Origin: Arctopsyche grandis
Taxonomy: Eukaryota; Arthropoda; Insecta; Trichoptera; Hydropsychidae
NCBI RefSeq assembly: GCF_051622035.1
Contig: NC_135360.1
Coordinates: 6,510,001 to 6,574,000, forward strand
Reading direction: 5' to 3'
DNA length: 64,000 bases
The notes under the pieces were generated by a model, which saw nothing but the letters and a program-made list of their open reading frames with translations, did not search any database and was not told where the DNA came from. Made by a program: the position numbers and the translations under genes. Shown here one piece after another: positions 36,215-48,722 of the stretch. Every line of letters begins with the position of its first letter. Within the stretch, counting starts at the first letter, position 1.

Positions 36215-37029
36215 TATTATAATTGATGAAATTATATTTATTCTTACTTATGATATGTGATGCCATCCTCCTTTTTATGTTTTCTTGAGTAATTGATACA
36301 CAAATTCACTGAACACGTTGAACAGGCATTTTCGAACATGTCAATCAACCTTCTTACTTAGAAGCCAGGTAGCTACTGATAGTGAGCATCCCTCAACAGG
36401 GTGACAAGCTTAGAGCGTCAGGAGCTATCTATTTTATTCTGTATCTATGAGAGACAACGCTTCAGTAGTTGAACCAAAACAATAAACCAATTGGCAGAAA
36501 ATCGCGTCAGGGGTGCCGGGGGCGCCAAGGGCGAAGGCCCCGGGTGTCGGAGGCATCGGGGGCGCTGGGGGCAAAGGCGTCGGGGCGTCGGCGATGCACA
36601 AAACGTAATTCGTAATTTCTAATTCGTGCATCAATTTCTTTCCGAAACCAGTCGTTTCACTTTCTTTAACTTTATTTGTATTCGTGTTTCAATTCCTTTT
36701 CGAAACCACCCGTTGAAATCAACGGGCACAATACTAGTTATAGATAAGAATTAAAACCAGTGTCAACAATTATTGTTCTTTTTTTAATAATAAGTTGTTT
36801 TTTTGTGCGGTTTTCCAACTATCATTGAAATTATCTTGAAGAAAATACATTTTTCGGTTATTAATCAATTATTATTAATTCTTTACTTTAAATTTTATTC
36901 CTTTTGAGTGCAAAATATGCATGGCTGATTTGAGTAGTTTGTTGAATTTTATTATCGATGATCTTATTTTTTTTAATTTCAAAGTGTGTTATCTGTGAAG
37001 AAGATTATTTTAATATCGGATGGGTGGTT
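36215..37029. other. Spacer between Kelch inverted arms
   Basis: Contains a GC-rich patch (36500-36600) with repeated gggggcg-type runs, resembling the end of a DNA transposon, and AT-rich DNA. No gene recognised. Confidence 0.4.
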
Positions 37030-37743
37030 ATTTCCATGCGGTTTTTCATTATTATTGTAAACAAAATATTGTAAAAACATGTTTTTCTGTGGTAAAATTT
37101 AATATCTGTGTAAGCAATCTAGCGTTAGCCTTTTAACCCTCAACTCGTTTTATAAAACTCAAAAAACTGTTTTATTTCTGCAAAAGACGTGAATATCGCA
37201 TTAACAATCCAATCATTTGAAATTTCAGAAATCTAAATTCCAACACCAATCCAGACACAATATATTTGCTTAGGTTATTCATAACTAAACGTTACTTAGT
37301 TTGGAAAATTTACAGTTTTATTGATTATAAATGATAACAAAATATAATTATTAGAAAATAAACCATTTTACAATTTTCATATATATGTACATGGGTAAGA
37401 GAAAAAAAGAAAAAAAAAAGAGATAACAATATAGTAACAATAATTATAGTGGTAAAATAATGATTTTAATAATAATAACCTAGATTATAGCTATAAAAAT
37501 AAATTATTATTCGTAAATAATTATTATATGTACGTTTCAATGCAACAGTATGTAGGGTTAAGATATCCTTATCTATCGTTATAAAACCGCAGAACGACAG
37601 TGCTCCACATCATTCGCTGCTATTCTTTCCAATTGGTAAGTCTAACTTTATAATGCTCAGCACTTATAGTTACATATATTGTCTTTTTAAATAATTTTCA
37701 ACTTTATTTTTCAGGAGAAATCTAAAAGAAAATCAGAAACGAG

Positions 37744-40700
37744 ATGTTCGTATTGAAGGCGAGGTCCAATTTTGCTGCAAAACGTGTGGCATATTTGTAT
37801 GATGCCATGAAACGAGATAAGAGTTACGACACCGGATTTGATGTTCGAGACCGAAAGTATATTAATTCGAATCCAAAAATATTTAAAATTCAAATCGTTC
37901 CGTCAGTTTAATTATAACTTTTCTTAATTGCAGATTCTACGCGCACTTGATCGTGTTAGCGACGTGCAGCAAATTCTTTGGGACAAACGAAGGTGAAGTG
38001 GAGGACATCTTTTCAGAGTATGACGACGAAGTCATCGAAGCAATCCTGAAGTATTGTTACACTGGAGAAATAAGTAAGAGTTCATAAACATAAAATGTAA
38101 TCAATCAATGTAATAAAATGTAATTTTCGTCTTCAAATGTAATAATCTGAAATATAATTTTAGGTATAGACGAAAAACACGTTGAAAAATTAATGGAGTT
38201 AGCCAACCGACTGGAAGTAAAAATTCCAAAGCAATATAAAACAGTCGATCTCTCAAACTGCCTGGAAGTTTTGGAATCAACGGGAGATTCCAAATTATTA
38301 AAAGAGGCAGTGGATTTGACTCTGGAAAATTTCGAGACGGTGAGTGTTGATTATACATACACCCAGCGCAAAGCGAAGCTTATCAGTTGCATCACATGCA
38401 AATAACGATATATTTTAAAAGACTAGGAAAGGAATATAAAATAACAGTTTTCGTATTACTTTCTACAACTCCTCTTCATCAATATGCAACAAAAAAAAAG
38501 CGATTGCGTCAATAGATAACATTATGAAGGGAATCATTGTAAATTTGGAGTAAAAATTAACATTTTTTTTATACCTGTAGTAGATTTCATAAATCAAAAA
38601 ATTGATAAAAACGGATTTTTTTTTCTTCAAGCTTTTCAACATATCAAGGGGACTTCAAATAATAGTAGGGAATACAAATAAAAATGTTTTTTTATTTTAA
38701 TATTTAATGGGACCCCCTTTGTTTTTCATAAATAGTTTTATTCGTTTAAATAGTGATTTTTATTATTTTTTTAATAATTCATCACTAATTTCATTGTAGC
38801 ATACATCATAAATAATGTATTTTAATTATTTTATGGTTTTTGGTTTCTTATCTCTAATTTTTTTGCCTATTTTGCTTCACATATTTTCGATTATATTTAG
38901 ATCCGAGCTGTTTCCTGGCCATTCAATGGAGTTTATACCTAAACTATCTTTATCTTGATCGATATTAAAAAAAAAACAAATGGTGATATACCAATGCATT
39001 AAAAATAAATAAAATTAATTGTGAAAACAATTTGAATACTCTCAAATTTTGAACGATGCTCCGGTGCTGAATCATCGTGAAAGACAAGATCCTTAACCAT
39101 TTCCGGTAAGCCTTCTAATGGAATAACGCTTTTGACGATGATTTTTTCATACTCCTGTGAGTTGACTATCCCATCTAGTTTAATGATTGACCCAACACCA
39201 TACCGTGTGATGGCCCCCAATACCATACCATGGCGAATGTTAATTAAACAGTCAGCGCTTAGCACGATTCTTTATAGCGTTCGCCTGATTTTCTTCGTAC
39301 TAGCACCATCCCATCTGATCCAATCAGATTGAATTTGGATTCATCTGAAAAAGTAATCGTCTCCCAATCTTGAACTGTCCAATTTTTCTTCTGTTTGGCC
39401 CACCAAAGACGAGTATCCTTCATTTTCTTCGTGAGGAGGGTTATTTTTGCACGGCGCCGTTAAAATAGACCAAGTTCATTTAGTTTATATTGAACTGTTC
39501 TAAGGCTTACTGTTTTTTCCAACTTCAATGAACTCAGACCTAATTTCTGACGCAGTTTTGAAACTGTTTTGAAGTAAAATTCTCTTTAAAATCCGTTCGT
39601 CTCGAGAAGTCAGTTATTTTGCCATTTTTCCTCTTTCGACAGGTGTTATGTCCATTGTTTTTTTAAACTTCTTAAAAAACATAGTTATTGTAGGTAGAAT
39701 ATGTCCCCGTTCGTCGATAAATTTCCCCAAAAGCATAATTTTCCTCCCAGAAAGTGACAATTTTTGATTTCTCGGCGATCGACAAAAATTCATATTTTAC
39801 GCTCAACGCTCACAACACTAAAAAAAGACACGCACTACTTGAAAGTCTGGGGGAAACTGACTTTAAAACTTTTTGGCAACAATACGTTGAGGTATGCTGA
39901 AAACAACTGTAAAAGTATAAAAACAAAATAAATAATAAAAAAATGTCACTTAAATATTTTTTAACTTCGGAATTGACTTCGGAAAACTTCAAGACGGTGA
40001 GTGTTGATTATATAAAAAAATATGTCACTTAAATATTTTTCAATTCCACTTCTGTTTCAGCTGCACAAAACCCAAGGTTTTCTCAATCTGCCGCTCTTCA
40101 ACGTGATGGAAATCTTGAAATCGAATGATTTATTGGTGCGTTCCGAAGAAAGCGTATTCAATGCTGTGAAATTGTGGGTAAATCATGATAATGCGAACCG
40201 TAAAAGTGACTTGGCACAGCTGATGAGATTCGTGAGGTTATCCTTACTCTCCATGGAGGTATTTGGAATTAAATTAATGTTACAGTTTAGTGATAGAAAC
40301 CATTCGAATAATGTGTTATATTTTCAGTTTTTCGTCAATGAAGTAATGACGTTCTGTCATTCGTGTGCAGAGTGTATGACCACTATTAGACAAGAAATTA
40401 TAAACAAGACTGATAAATCTTTCATCCAAAGAAAAACACCTCGTAGAAAAATACAAAAAATGGCACTGGTTGGGGGGGATGATTTAGATGTGAGTTTTGT
40501 ATCACACGTATAATATTGTGATTGGATTGTTAATTAATTATTTTATTGCATAACATGTTTTCAGGTGGCAAGCACCATCGATATACTTGACGGACTAAAA
40601 AACAGTTGGAGTCTATCAAAAAATATTGGAGTTAATAAACATTCTTTTGCGTCTGTCCTCGTAGGAAATTGGATCGTTATCATCGGCGGAATTAATTCTT

Positions 40701-42498
40701 CAAAAAAATCAGCGTCTTCCGTAACGTTTTCCGGTGTTGCAAAGTACCTGCTTAGAGAAATCGGAATATAACCAATTTATTTGTTTTCAGGTGGAATACG
40801 TTGATTTGAAAAGCGGTCAAAAACATCAATTGAAGCCATTAAATCAAGCTCGTCTTGATTTCTCAGCAGTGACACTTTGTCGCGATTCGTCTACAGATGT
40901 CTACGCCATTGGTGGTTACGGTGGTGGCTCTTCACCTTTATCTTCAGTAGAAAGGTGATTAAATTCATTTCATCACATCGATTGAAAGAGAACTTGACGA
41001 TTATTGATAACGATTAGGTGGAGCAGCAAGACTGGAGATTGGCAGATCATCGCTCCATTGTTGGTGGGTGTTGAGAATCATAGTGCTTCTGTCATCGCCG
41101 ATAAAATATACATAACAGGCGGGCGTAGAAAGGAAAACGGAAAACATATGTCTACGAATATTGTGCAGATGTATTCAGTGGAGACCAATTCTTGGACTTA
41201 CCGCACTCAGATGATTCAGGCAAGACATGCTCATTCGGTGAATATCAATTAGTTATTAACAACTATCGCAAATAATATACAACTCTCCAAAATAAAATTA
41301 ACTAAATTTTGATTTCACCATTTTAGGGCGTCACATTCAAAGGGAAACTTTACGTCGCTGGTGGCATTATTTGGGAAACTTACACTTATTTAGACAGTGT
41401 GGAGCATTACGATTCGAATGCTAATGTGTGGACAGCAATCGTCAACCTACCGAAACCTGCATACGGAATCAGTCTCTGCTGTTTCCAAAATAAACTGCTA
41501 AGCATGGGTGAGTTGTTTTACAACTTAATTAGAATGAACGAGTCTTAAATTAAGGTCCTAGGGCAAGATAGTGTCAACCCTCATTTTGGTAGTTTTGAGA
41601 TAAATCAATTTTAAACTTTGTTCAAATCCATAAATCAAAACACGTACTTTTTTTAATACTTTTTATTTTTATTTGCTTTAATGATATATCCTTAATAATA
41701 CCTGTAACAAAAAAAATATCAAAACATTAATATATTAAACATAAAATTAAAAAATAAAATGGTGCATATCAAAAATTGTGGGTTGACACTATATTCCAAA
41801 CTTAACCTCACCTTTTCATCTTTTCTTTAAATATTGGAGAATATAGTGTCAAGCTACATACCTCATTTTCACTTCCTGAAGAGTTACAAGACATCGGAAC
41901 ATAATCTGGATCAAGTACAGAATCATTAGAATCCTCAGCAATACTGATGTTATCACTAGAGGTAGGATAGTCACAGTGCTATCCATTGTTCGGCAAACCT
42001 TTAACAATGCATTTACAACCTTTGAACAATACACGGCCCCCTCAGGCTCCGGTGATTAGTTATCACAATCAAGTCTTCTTTCGGCATCGTCAAACATTTC
42101 GTCACTTACTTATTGAGGTTGACACTTTGTTGTCACAAGTTATTCATAACACATTCATTCCGTAAAAAAAATGCATAATGGCTATAAAGTCATCAATAAG
42201 GGCTATAAAGTTATAAATGCATAAGGGCTATAAGCTTATGATTAATTTACATACATAGATGGCATACTCAGTTCAATTTTGACCAAAATGAGGGTTGGCA
42301 CTCTCTTGCCCCGAGGCCTTCAAATGTAGAATTAATTTATTGTTTTCATTTGCAGGTGGATTTTCTCTAGAATACGGATACTTGAGTGATGTTTGGGAAT
42401 ACGACGAGACGAACAAATCTTGGAAAACTTCAACAAGTCTTAGCAGAACGAGAGTTTACGCGGTTGCACATGTCATTCCATATGAGTCGATTATTTGA
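37744..42498 (+). CDS. BTB-BACK-Kelch protein, copy B
   Basis: Inverted paralogue of copy A. Exons: 37744-37856, 37934-38073, 38164-38339, 40061-40258, 40328-40489, 40565-40720, 40791-40954, 41018-41237, 41327-41507, 42356-42498; 550 aa, all phases compatible and no stop. Every splice site of copy A is conserved. It differs by amino-acid substitutions and by two 15-nt in-frame gains, a Gly-rich GYGGGSSPLSS in exon 8 and FSLEYGYL in the last exon. Intron 3 is expanded by a Tc1-type insertion and a duplicated piece of the exon/donor; the last intron by a MITE. Upstream are a TATA-like GTTATAAAAC (37578-37587) and a noncoding exon with the same donor as copy A. Intact coding despite inserted transposons suggests selection on both copies or a young duplication. 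Confidence 0.9.
38360..39960 (-). pseudogene. Tc1-type transposon with decayed transposase
   Basis: Minus-strand translation, with frameshifts and stops, shows a Tc1 layout: an N-terminal helix-turn-helix region near 39790, the first catalytic Asp in TFSDESKFNL (about 39340), the second in FHDDSAPEHRSK (about 39060) and the last in a WPGNSSDLNIIEN-type motif (about 38900). It lies in intron 3 of Kelch copy B. Ends are not resolved. Confidence 0.75.
41556..42322. mobile_element. MITE with ~33-bp terminal inverted repeats in last Kelch B intron
   Basis: Left end CTAGGGCAAGATAGTGTCAA and right end the complement of CGGGGCAAGAGAGTGCCAA, both continuing with CCCTCATTTTGGT. Absent from copy A, so it inserted after the duplication. 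It contains repeated 'ataagggctata' units and, near 41935-42050, a segment also seen near 52095-52225. Confidence 0.82.
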
Positions 42499-42881
42499 TC
42501 GACTGCAGTTTTTTTGTTTTATTTGAAAATAAATGTAACATAAAATAATCATTAAATGTTACTTTTTTAACATTACTTTTTGTAATATTTGAATTTTTAA
42601 TGTATCCAAATGTTTGAATAAATACATAATATGCAACAACTTTTCAAAATTTATTTTATTTTTCCGCCAATATTTAATGTTTATTTACATAAATAAATAA
42701 TATTATCTAAATGAGCTGATAAATAAGAGAGTGGCCAAAGGCTTCATAAATACAAATGATTTTCTATGAAAAACTATGAAATACTTCGATAGTGGTTTTT
42801 TAAACCCAACCGTCTTGGGGTGTGGCACTGTAACATACATACTCATATCAGTTTTTAGCGAGATAAGAGCTACATATATGT

Positions 42882-43883
42882 CAGTGCTACTCAAACTTTT
42901 TCAGCTGGAGGACCAGTATATATTTTTCAGTAATTCTCACGGACCAGCATCATATTTTAAAATAAAAAGGTTATATATGTATATGATTGAAAACTTGTAA
43001 ACAAATAAAAATAAAATAAAATCTAAGTAGTAAAATTTATTTTATTGAATTCAAAGAAGTACAATATGTATATACTTAGACAAAGATAAAAGATGAAAAT
43101 ACAAAAAAAAAAACTAATGAGACATACATATGAGCTTGTTTGTTATTAGATAACTTATCCAGTCGTGGTTTAATCGAAGACAATGCCACACGCAATGGAT
43201 CATAAATATCCAAACTATTACGATGTTTTGTTTTAATTATACTCATGGTTGAGAAACCAGTCTCGCAAAGGTAAGTTGATGCAAATGGTAAAAGAGTTTT
43301 CACTGCAAGTTCATAAATATATGTGCATTATATTTTTAATTTGATCCAAAAGCCTGCAAGTGAAGTTGTGGTTTCAAAACATTTTTTTTAATTCTTGATT
43401 TGCAGTCAGATCAATTAGTTTATCTTCCAAATTAGGTGATATATCATAATTCCATGGCAAAAATGGATTTCGTATCAATCCTTTTCCCTTTCGTGGATCG
43501 TCATCTGGTGGAAAATAGAAATCGAATCGTTCTGATAAATATGTCAAATGACAACTGATCGCGCAGAGACGTCACATTAAGCTCCTCTCCTCATTTGTAA
43601 ATAATATCAGCCAAATTGTGAAACATGTCATAGCAATCTTTTGAAACACGAATCTTCCATGTCTTTAGTTTTCGTTTCAACCCATCTGTATTGTCTGCCA
43701 TTGTGAAACAATATGTCATTCTTCCTTGCATGGATAAGTTAAGGTCATTCAAAATGCAAAAAATATCTGTCAAATAAGCTAACTTGGCTATCCAGTCTAT
43801 ATTTTGAAATAGTTCTGACATAAGCTATTGTTTTATTTTTTTAGTTACGTCTTTCTCCGCGGACCATAGTTTGAGTAGCACTG
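42882..43883 (-). mobile_element. hAT element with ZBED5-like transposase remnants
   Basis: Ends CAGTGCTACTCAAACT / AGTTTGAGTAGCACTG with near-identical 8-bp target duplications (atatatgt / ctatatgt). Minus-strand remnants at 43591-43821 (IAKLAYLTDIFCILNDLNLS) and 43076-43303 (LLPFASTYLCETGFSTMSII, LRVALSSIKPRLDKL) match ZBED5-type hAT transposases; the middle is decayed. Confidence 0.88.
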
Positions 43884-44227
43884 CTATATGTACATACGTA
43901 GAATGTATGTTCCTTTTTAATTTTGTAAATAATCTATTCTTGAAAGAAATTATAGTATTTTAGTTAAATAAAAGCATTCGGCATACCTTTGAACTATTGA
44001 TGCTGATAATAATATAAATTCTCACTTACACACGCACGTTTAGGCTCAGATTTCATATCAAACGCAATTCCAATATTAAAGTTGATTAATTGACTTGGTT
44101 TTTAAACATAAGAAAACCAAAATTTCAAATTATAGAGTAGTCCAAATACAACCCAAAATAATACAAAGCAGCTGAATGATCTGAATTCTTTAAAATATTT
44201 CAATATTTGATAAAAATTATAATAGAC

Positions 44228-45336
44228 CAGGGTTTCCCAAACTATGTTCCGCGGAACACCAGTGTTCCGCTGAACCTGAATTGGTGTTCTGCGACAATTT
44301 GAAAGGGTTTTATACACTGCAACACATTTAAAGATCTTTTACTTCATATTGAAAGGCGAGTGATGATCACTGATGTTTAAATTAAATTTTAAAGTAGATG
44401 AAGAAGTTTCCAAAGTATTTTTAGAACCTACATATATAACTTGAAAATAATTCGTTTGCAATATTTTCCGAAAACTATCCATTTTCCGATACAGCTAAAC
44501 CAGTAGGCTTAAGCGCAAGTGACTATGAAAATCCAATTGATTTAATTAGTGACTGATTTGAAACAAAAATACAAAGATCAACCTTTAAATGATTTCTGGG
44601 GGAGTTCCTCAGAATAGTACTTAAATTTTTCAAAACAAGCTATTATTGTTTCACTTCCATTTTCTACAACCATTTATGCGAAGTGGGATTTTCTTATTAT
44701 GCTGCAACGAAGTCAAAGTGCAGGAACCGGCTCGACGCCACAACAGAATGCAACTTACCAATATTGTGCCAGATATCAAGAAGATATGCAATTTTTGGGT
44801 CTACCTCACGGGCCCGAATGTGAAACACCCGAAAACGCAAATATCAGAAGGCAAAGATCGAAAATCTAAAGATAAAAAAGGGTGCATGGTAAACGGTACA
44901 TACTCACTTAATTTGCGCGAGCAGGATACAACAGGAACAAGAGGAACAGGCTTTTCCTCCCGTATTCTGCGCGCGCACATTAATACGGAAGGAAAAGCCT
45001 GTTCCTCTTGTTCCTGTTGTATCCTGCTCGCGCAAATTAAGTGAGTATGTACCGTTTAACATGCACCCTTTTTTTTTGATCTTTCGACTTAAGATCTTTC
45101 GATTTTCGATCTTTGCGTTTTCGGGCGTTTACATTCGGGCCCGTCACAGAGACCGGCAATTTTTATATTATATTATAGTTTTATATTTAAAAATAATTAC
45201 TAAATAAATAATGTGTTTGAATGACATTTTTTTTTATTTTTACTATTAGGAATTAAAAAATAAGTAAAATAAGTGTTCCGTTAAAATTTCCGGGTTTGCG
45301 AAGTGTTCCATTGCAGAAAAAGTTTGCGAAACCCTG
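44228..45336 (+). mobile_element. hAT element containing a nested foldback
   Basis: Ends CAGGGTTTCCCAAACT / AGTTTGCGAAACCCTG with perfect 8-bp target duplications (taatagac) at 44220-44227 and 45337-45344. A transposase C-terminal relic at about 44640-44780 (LCEVGFSYYAATKSKCRNRL) is on the plus strand. A palindromic element was inserted later at 44806-45155. Confidence 0.9.
44806..45155. repeat. Foldback element, gatcgaaa family, nested in hAT
   Basis: Arms about 44806-44975 and 44985-45155 match the element at 31758-32132, including outer ctcacgggcccgaatgtgaa, repeated gatcgaaa phrases and inner cttaatttgcgcgagcagga. The 132-residue frame across the left part is an artefact of the element. 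Confidence 0.9.
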
Positions 45337-45344
45337 TAATAGAC

Positions 45345-45990
45345 AATAATAAGAACTGGTGGGAAATTGGCGAGGGAAAGGAAGGCTTGGGAACCTTTTT
45401 AGCGTTAAATTTTAATGTAATAAAACACGTACTATTCAAACAAATATGATTTTATTCATATAAATTAACAAAAACATAATTTCAACTCTTCTAACACAAA
45501 ATAAATATGTATACGTATATGTAATTATTTTTTCAACATAAATTATGAAGAAATCGTCAGTTCAGTCATTATTTTTTCATGATTAGCGTCCAATATTTGA
45601 ACTGTTAATACCATAGATATAGAATTATATATCTATGGTTTATACCGATTGTTACTTGCAAACGCTCAGGTTCCAATTTCACATCGAATACAAATGTGAA
45701 AAGTGTATCATTTTAACCAGACTATCAGCGAAGGTACTATTCAAAAGTAACCCAAAAAATAGGAGATCGCCTTATATTCGAGTTTTAAGTAAATGAACAA
45801 TAAATTCACCACCTATGGCAATAATTTCAACATGAAATTTTTAGCCCTTTGAAAATATGATAAGTGAACATATTGAAATATAAGAAAATCCAAAAAATCA
45901 AATCGATTAAGGAATTTCCAAAGTATTAAACAAGAAATCAAAAATTAATGCAATAAAATATCCCCCGTCTTGTAATCGAGTGAATATTTT
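45345..45990. other. AT-rich interval, no gene
   Basis: No recognisable element apart from a short hairpin (ccatagatatagaattatat / atctatgg near 45611-45640). Confidence 0.4.
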
Positions 45991-46010
45991 CCAAAAAGCA
46001 GATTCAAAAA

Positions 46011-47360
46011 ATGGGGTCGCCTTGTAATCAGGTCACCCATAGTCAAGTCACTACAGTAATTGACAATTTTAATAAAATCTTTGGTTCATTCTTTGAATCT
46101 GCTCATAACGACGTTGAAAGAATTGGCATCGATGAAAAAGAAAACTACGACGCAATACAAACAATTATTAATGGAAGAATTTTTGTAATTGGAGAACGGG
46201 ATGATAAAAATTACAGTTGACCAATGGTCAAAAAGTGTACACATTGACCGACTGTAGCATCACCTAGTATTATTATTTTCAGACAGTTCACCCAACTAAA
46301 GTCAGAGAAAGTGGTGAGAGAGTGTCTTGCATATTGTTGCCGACGTGAAAACAAAATACTATGGATCGATGGAAGAATGCACATGACTTCAATAAAAAAT
46401 TCTGAAGAGTAGCTGAAACATTGAACATTTTGCACGAAGGCAACTAGTGGGATATTCAAAGACATCCACATAGTTGTTAAGGAAGTATATCGAGAATTTC
46501 AAAAAGTGGGTCTTAAATTTTTAGTGCTAGAAGAAGGTCGCTCTATCATAGCACAAAGAAAATAAATATAAAAATGAAGGAAATTTGCCCTTCATAATAA
46601 TAAACTTCTCCTAATACGAATCGGAGAGCTAGTTTAAAAAGAGACACAAATATTTGGTACTCCAGAAAACGCAATAAAACTGATTGAAAAAAAGCCGAAC
46701 GGATAAAAATTCACGAGACAGATAAAACGACTCGTTCAAATTTTAATTATTGCCATTATCGGCTCACCAGTAATTGTTTGCTGTGTATATTGAAAAACAA
46801 TGCCCAAAAAGTATCTACTAGATTAAAAGATTTTTAAAATGGGCAGAAGAAATTTTACAATTGGTGTTGCTTCTGAGGAAACAAAATTTTCGAATTTCAG
46901 AAATATAATCGATACCATTTCAAAATACGTAAAGCATCGTCAAAAAGGCTTTGGAAATTTTAAACATCATATATTTCACCGTCGAACAATATTAAAATGA
47001 ATTGGTCAGAAAGCGTATTCGCAAAAAAACTTTAAAGAAGTCTAAAAGTTTCACAAGTTAAGAGTCAAAGGCGTCGCAAAATACCATAATAAAAAAACTT
47101 ACGGTGCGATCCGGAAATTATGGATACCATTTTTATTTAGGAAAATCCAAAAAAAAAGTATTTGAACATAATAAGTTATAGGTTACACGCAATGTAAATA
47201 TGTTAAATTGTCGATTACATGAACTTATCAGAAAAGCAGCTCAGTTCATGAACGGAGCAAACCAAATGCTTTCGGAAATACGGCATCTCCGCATAATAAA
47301 CAATGAAAGCGTTAACATTTCAAATTATTTAACCAAATTTATAGAAATATAGATACTCTA
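46011..47360 (+). pseudogene. Decayed coding-like stretch of unknown family
   Basis: Fragments in shifting plus-strand frames read as ordinary globular protein sequence: 46011-46217 is open for 69 residues (with KIFGSFFES and DEKENYDAIQTIINGRIF); further pieces lie at about 46275-46400, 46480-46560, 46860-46980 and 47180-47350. There are stops between pieces, so it is a pseudogene or an old insertion. I do not recognise the family. It has no transposase, reverse-transcriptase or zinc-finger signatures. An integrated viral or other foreign origin is one possibility, unproven. Confidence 0.35.
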
Positions 47361-47439
47361 AAAAACTGGCACGTGTCAACCGTCATCACCATACCAAAGA
47401 AACCGAATGCCAGACTTACAAAGATACATATAAATAACT

Positions 47440-47640
47440 TTGGGTACCTGAGAAACTGAGAGAATCTCGCTCCAGAACTCTATTTCTGCCTATTCGGTCC
47501 AGAACTAATGTGCTTGATGACTCACCCCTTTCAAGAGCCATTCGATTACTTAACCTGCTTTCTGGGAGCCTTGATGTTTTTACTGCATCATACAGTTCCG
47601 TCAGGCAGCCTTTTTTAAATGACTTCTAGCTACATATTTA
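47440..47640 (+). pseudogene. LINE C-terminal fragment
   Basis: Frame with RTLFLPIRSRTN, SPLSRAIRLLN and a final aromatic/basic tail resembles the C-terminal motif of CR1/jockey-type LINE ORF2 proteins. A 3'UTR-like tail continues to about 48290 (ggaaggcgcat ... tttcctggtataaattaaat), interrupted by a MITE. Confidence 0.6.
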
Positions 47641-47689
47641 CACATGTTGTTTTCATTTTGTAATATTATTATTTAGCATAATGTGTATC

Positions 47690-48200
47690 TATGTTGGTTT
47701 TATCTTTATTTATATATGTATGATATTTTTTATTTTTATACATATATACATATATGTATATGAGTAATTTATCTTTATTTATGTGTTTATGTGTATATGC
47801 ATGTATAATGTGTGTATGTATGTATTTGTGTGTGTATGTATGAATGTGTATATGCATATATATATATATATGTGCAGTGCCGGTTTTAGGGGGGAGCTGG
47901 GTTGGGCGACGCCCGAGGGCGCCAAATAAGTTAGGGCGCCACACGATACACCAAAGGCGCTCTAAAATTTTAAATTAGAGCGCCTAAAGCCATACAAAAT
48001 TTTAGATTAGAGCGTTAAAGGCGAAATTTTTTTCTAAGGGTGTTTATAAAAAAATTGCCCGTGGGCGCCATTGAGTGTAAAGCCGGCACTGTATGTGTAT
48101 ATGTGAATGTATGTGTATATATGTGTATTTATATATTTATGTATGTATGTATGTATGTGTATTTGTGTATACGTGTAAGTATTTGTGTATATATGGATGG
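47690..48200. repeat. TG/TA-rich microsatellite DNA
   Basis: Extended tgtatg/tatatg simple repeats on both sides of the MITE at 47875-48091. ORFs of 76-94 residues over it are low-complexity artefacts. Confidence 0.85.
47875..48091. mobile_element. Short hAT-like MITE
   Basis: Ends CAGTGCCGGTTTTAGG and the complement AAAGCCGGCACTG. Interior includes gagggcgccaaat and duplicated 'agagcg' blocks. Inserted into the microsatellite, so the target duplication is ambiguous. Confidence 0.72.
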
Positions 48201-48722
48201 TTTACATATATGTTTATATAATTGTCTTTGGCCAGGAAGGCGCATCGGCGCATTTCCTGGTATAAATTAAATAAAAATAAAATATTACATAGTGAAGAGT
48301 ATAAAATCTTGCAACTAACAGTGAAGGAACATGTCGTGGTTTCAAAATCCAAGTTCCACGTGGCTCTACGACACACATAGACGTGACATACATAGAAATT
48401 CCAAAGGCGAAATTGAACCAAAGTTATGAGAAGTTACCAATAATATAGTGTATAATCAATTATCGGAATCACGAAGGTCGTCTTCAAACGTTCTGTCATC
48501 AGATATTCACCGTAGATAACATTTCAAGTGATATTGACAACACATATCCGATGTGTTCAATACATATCGTTGGGGGAAAAGTTTACTTAACGATTCGAAC
48601 GCGTCTTCAGAGAATTGCCCGATTGGAGCCGATTCTCGAGTGGGCGAGACTGATAACACTTATCAAGCTGACACAGCCGTCGTTCTGGCGCCCCCGGTTG
48701 TTTTCCAATTCCCAACCTCGTA

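Larger units (their letters stand above)
37030..42740. repeat. Right arm of large inverted duplication (Kelch locus)
   Basis: Mirror of 32145-35455, expanded by a Tc1 insertion (about 38360-39960) and a MITE (41556-42322). The duplication continues past the stop to 'ctaaatgagctgat' near 42705-42740. Confidence 0.9.

Noticed and set aside
47669-48421. ORFs of 76-94 codons
   Set aside because: Translate TG/TA microsatellites and LINE tail; low-complexity His/Tyr/Thr strings.
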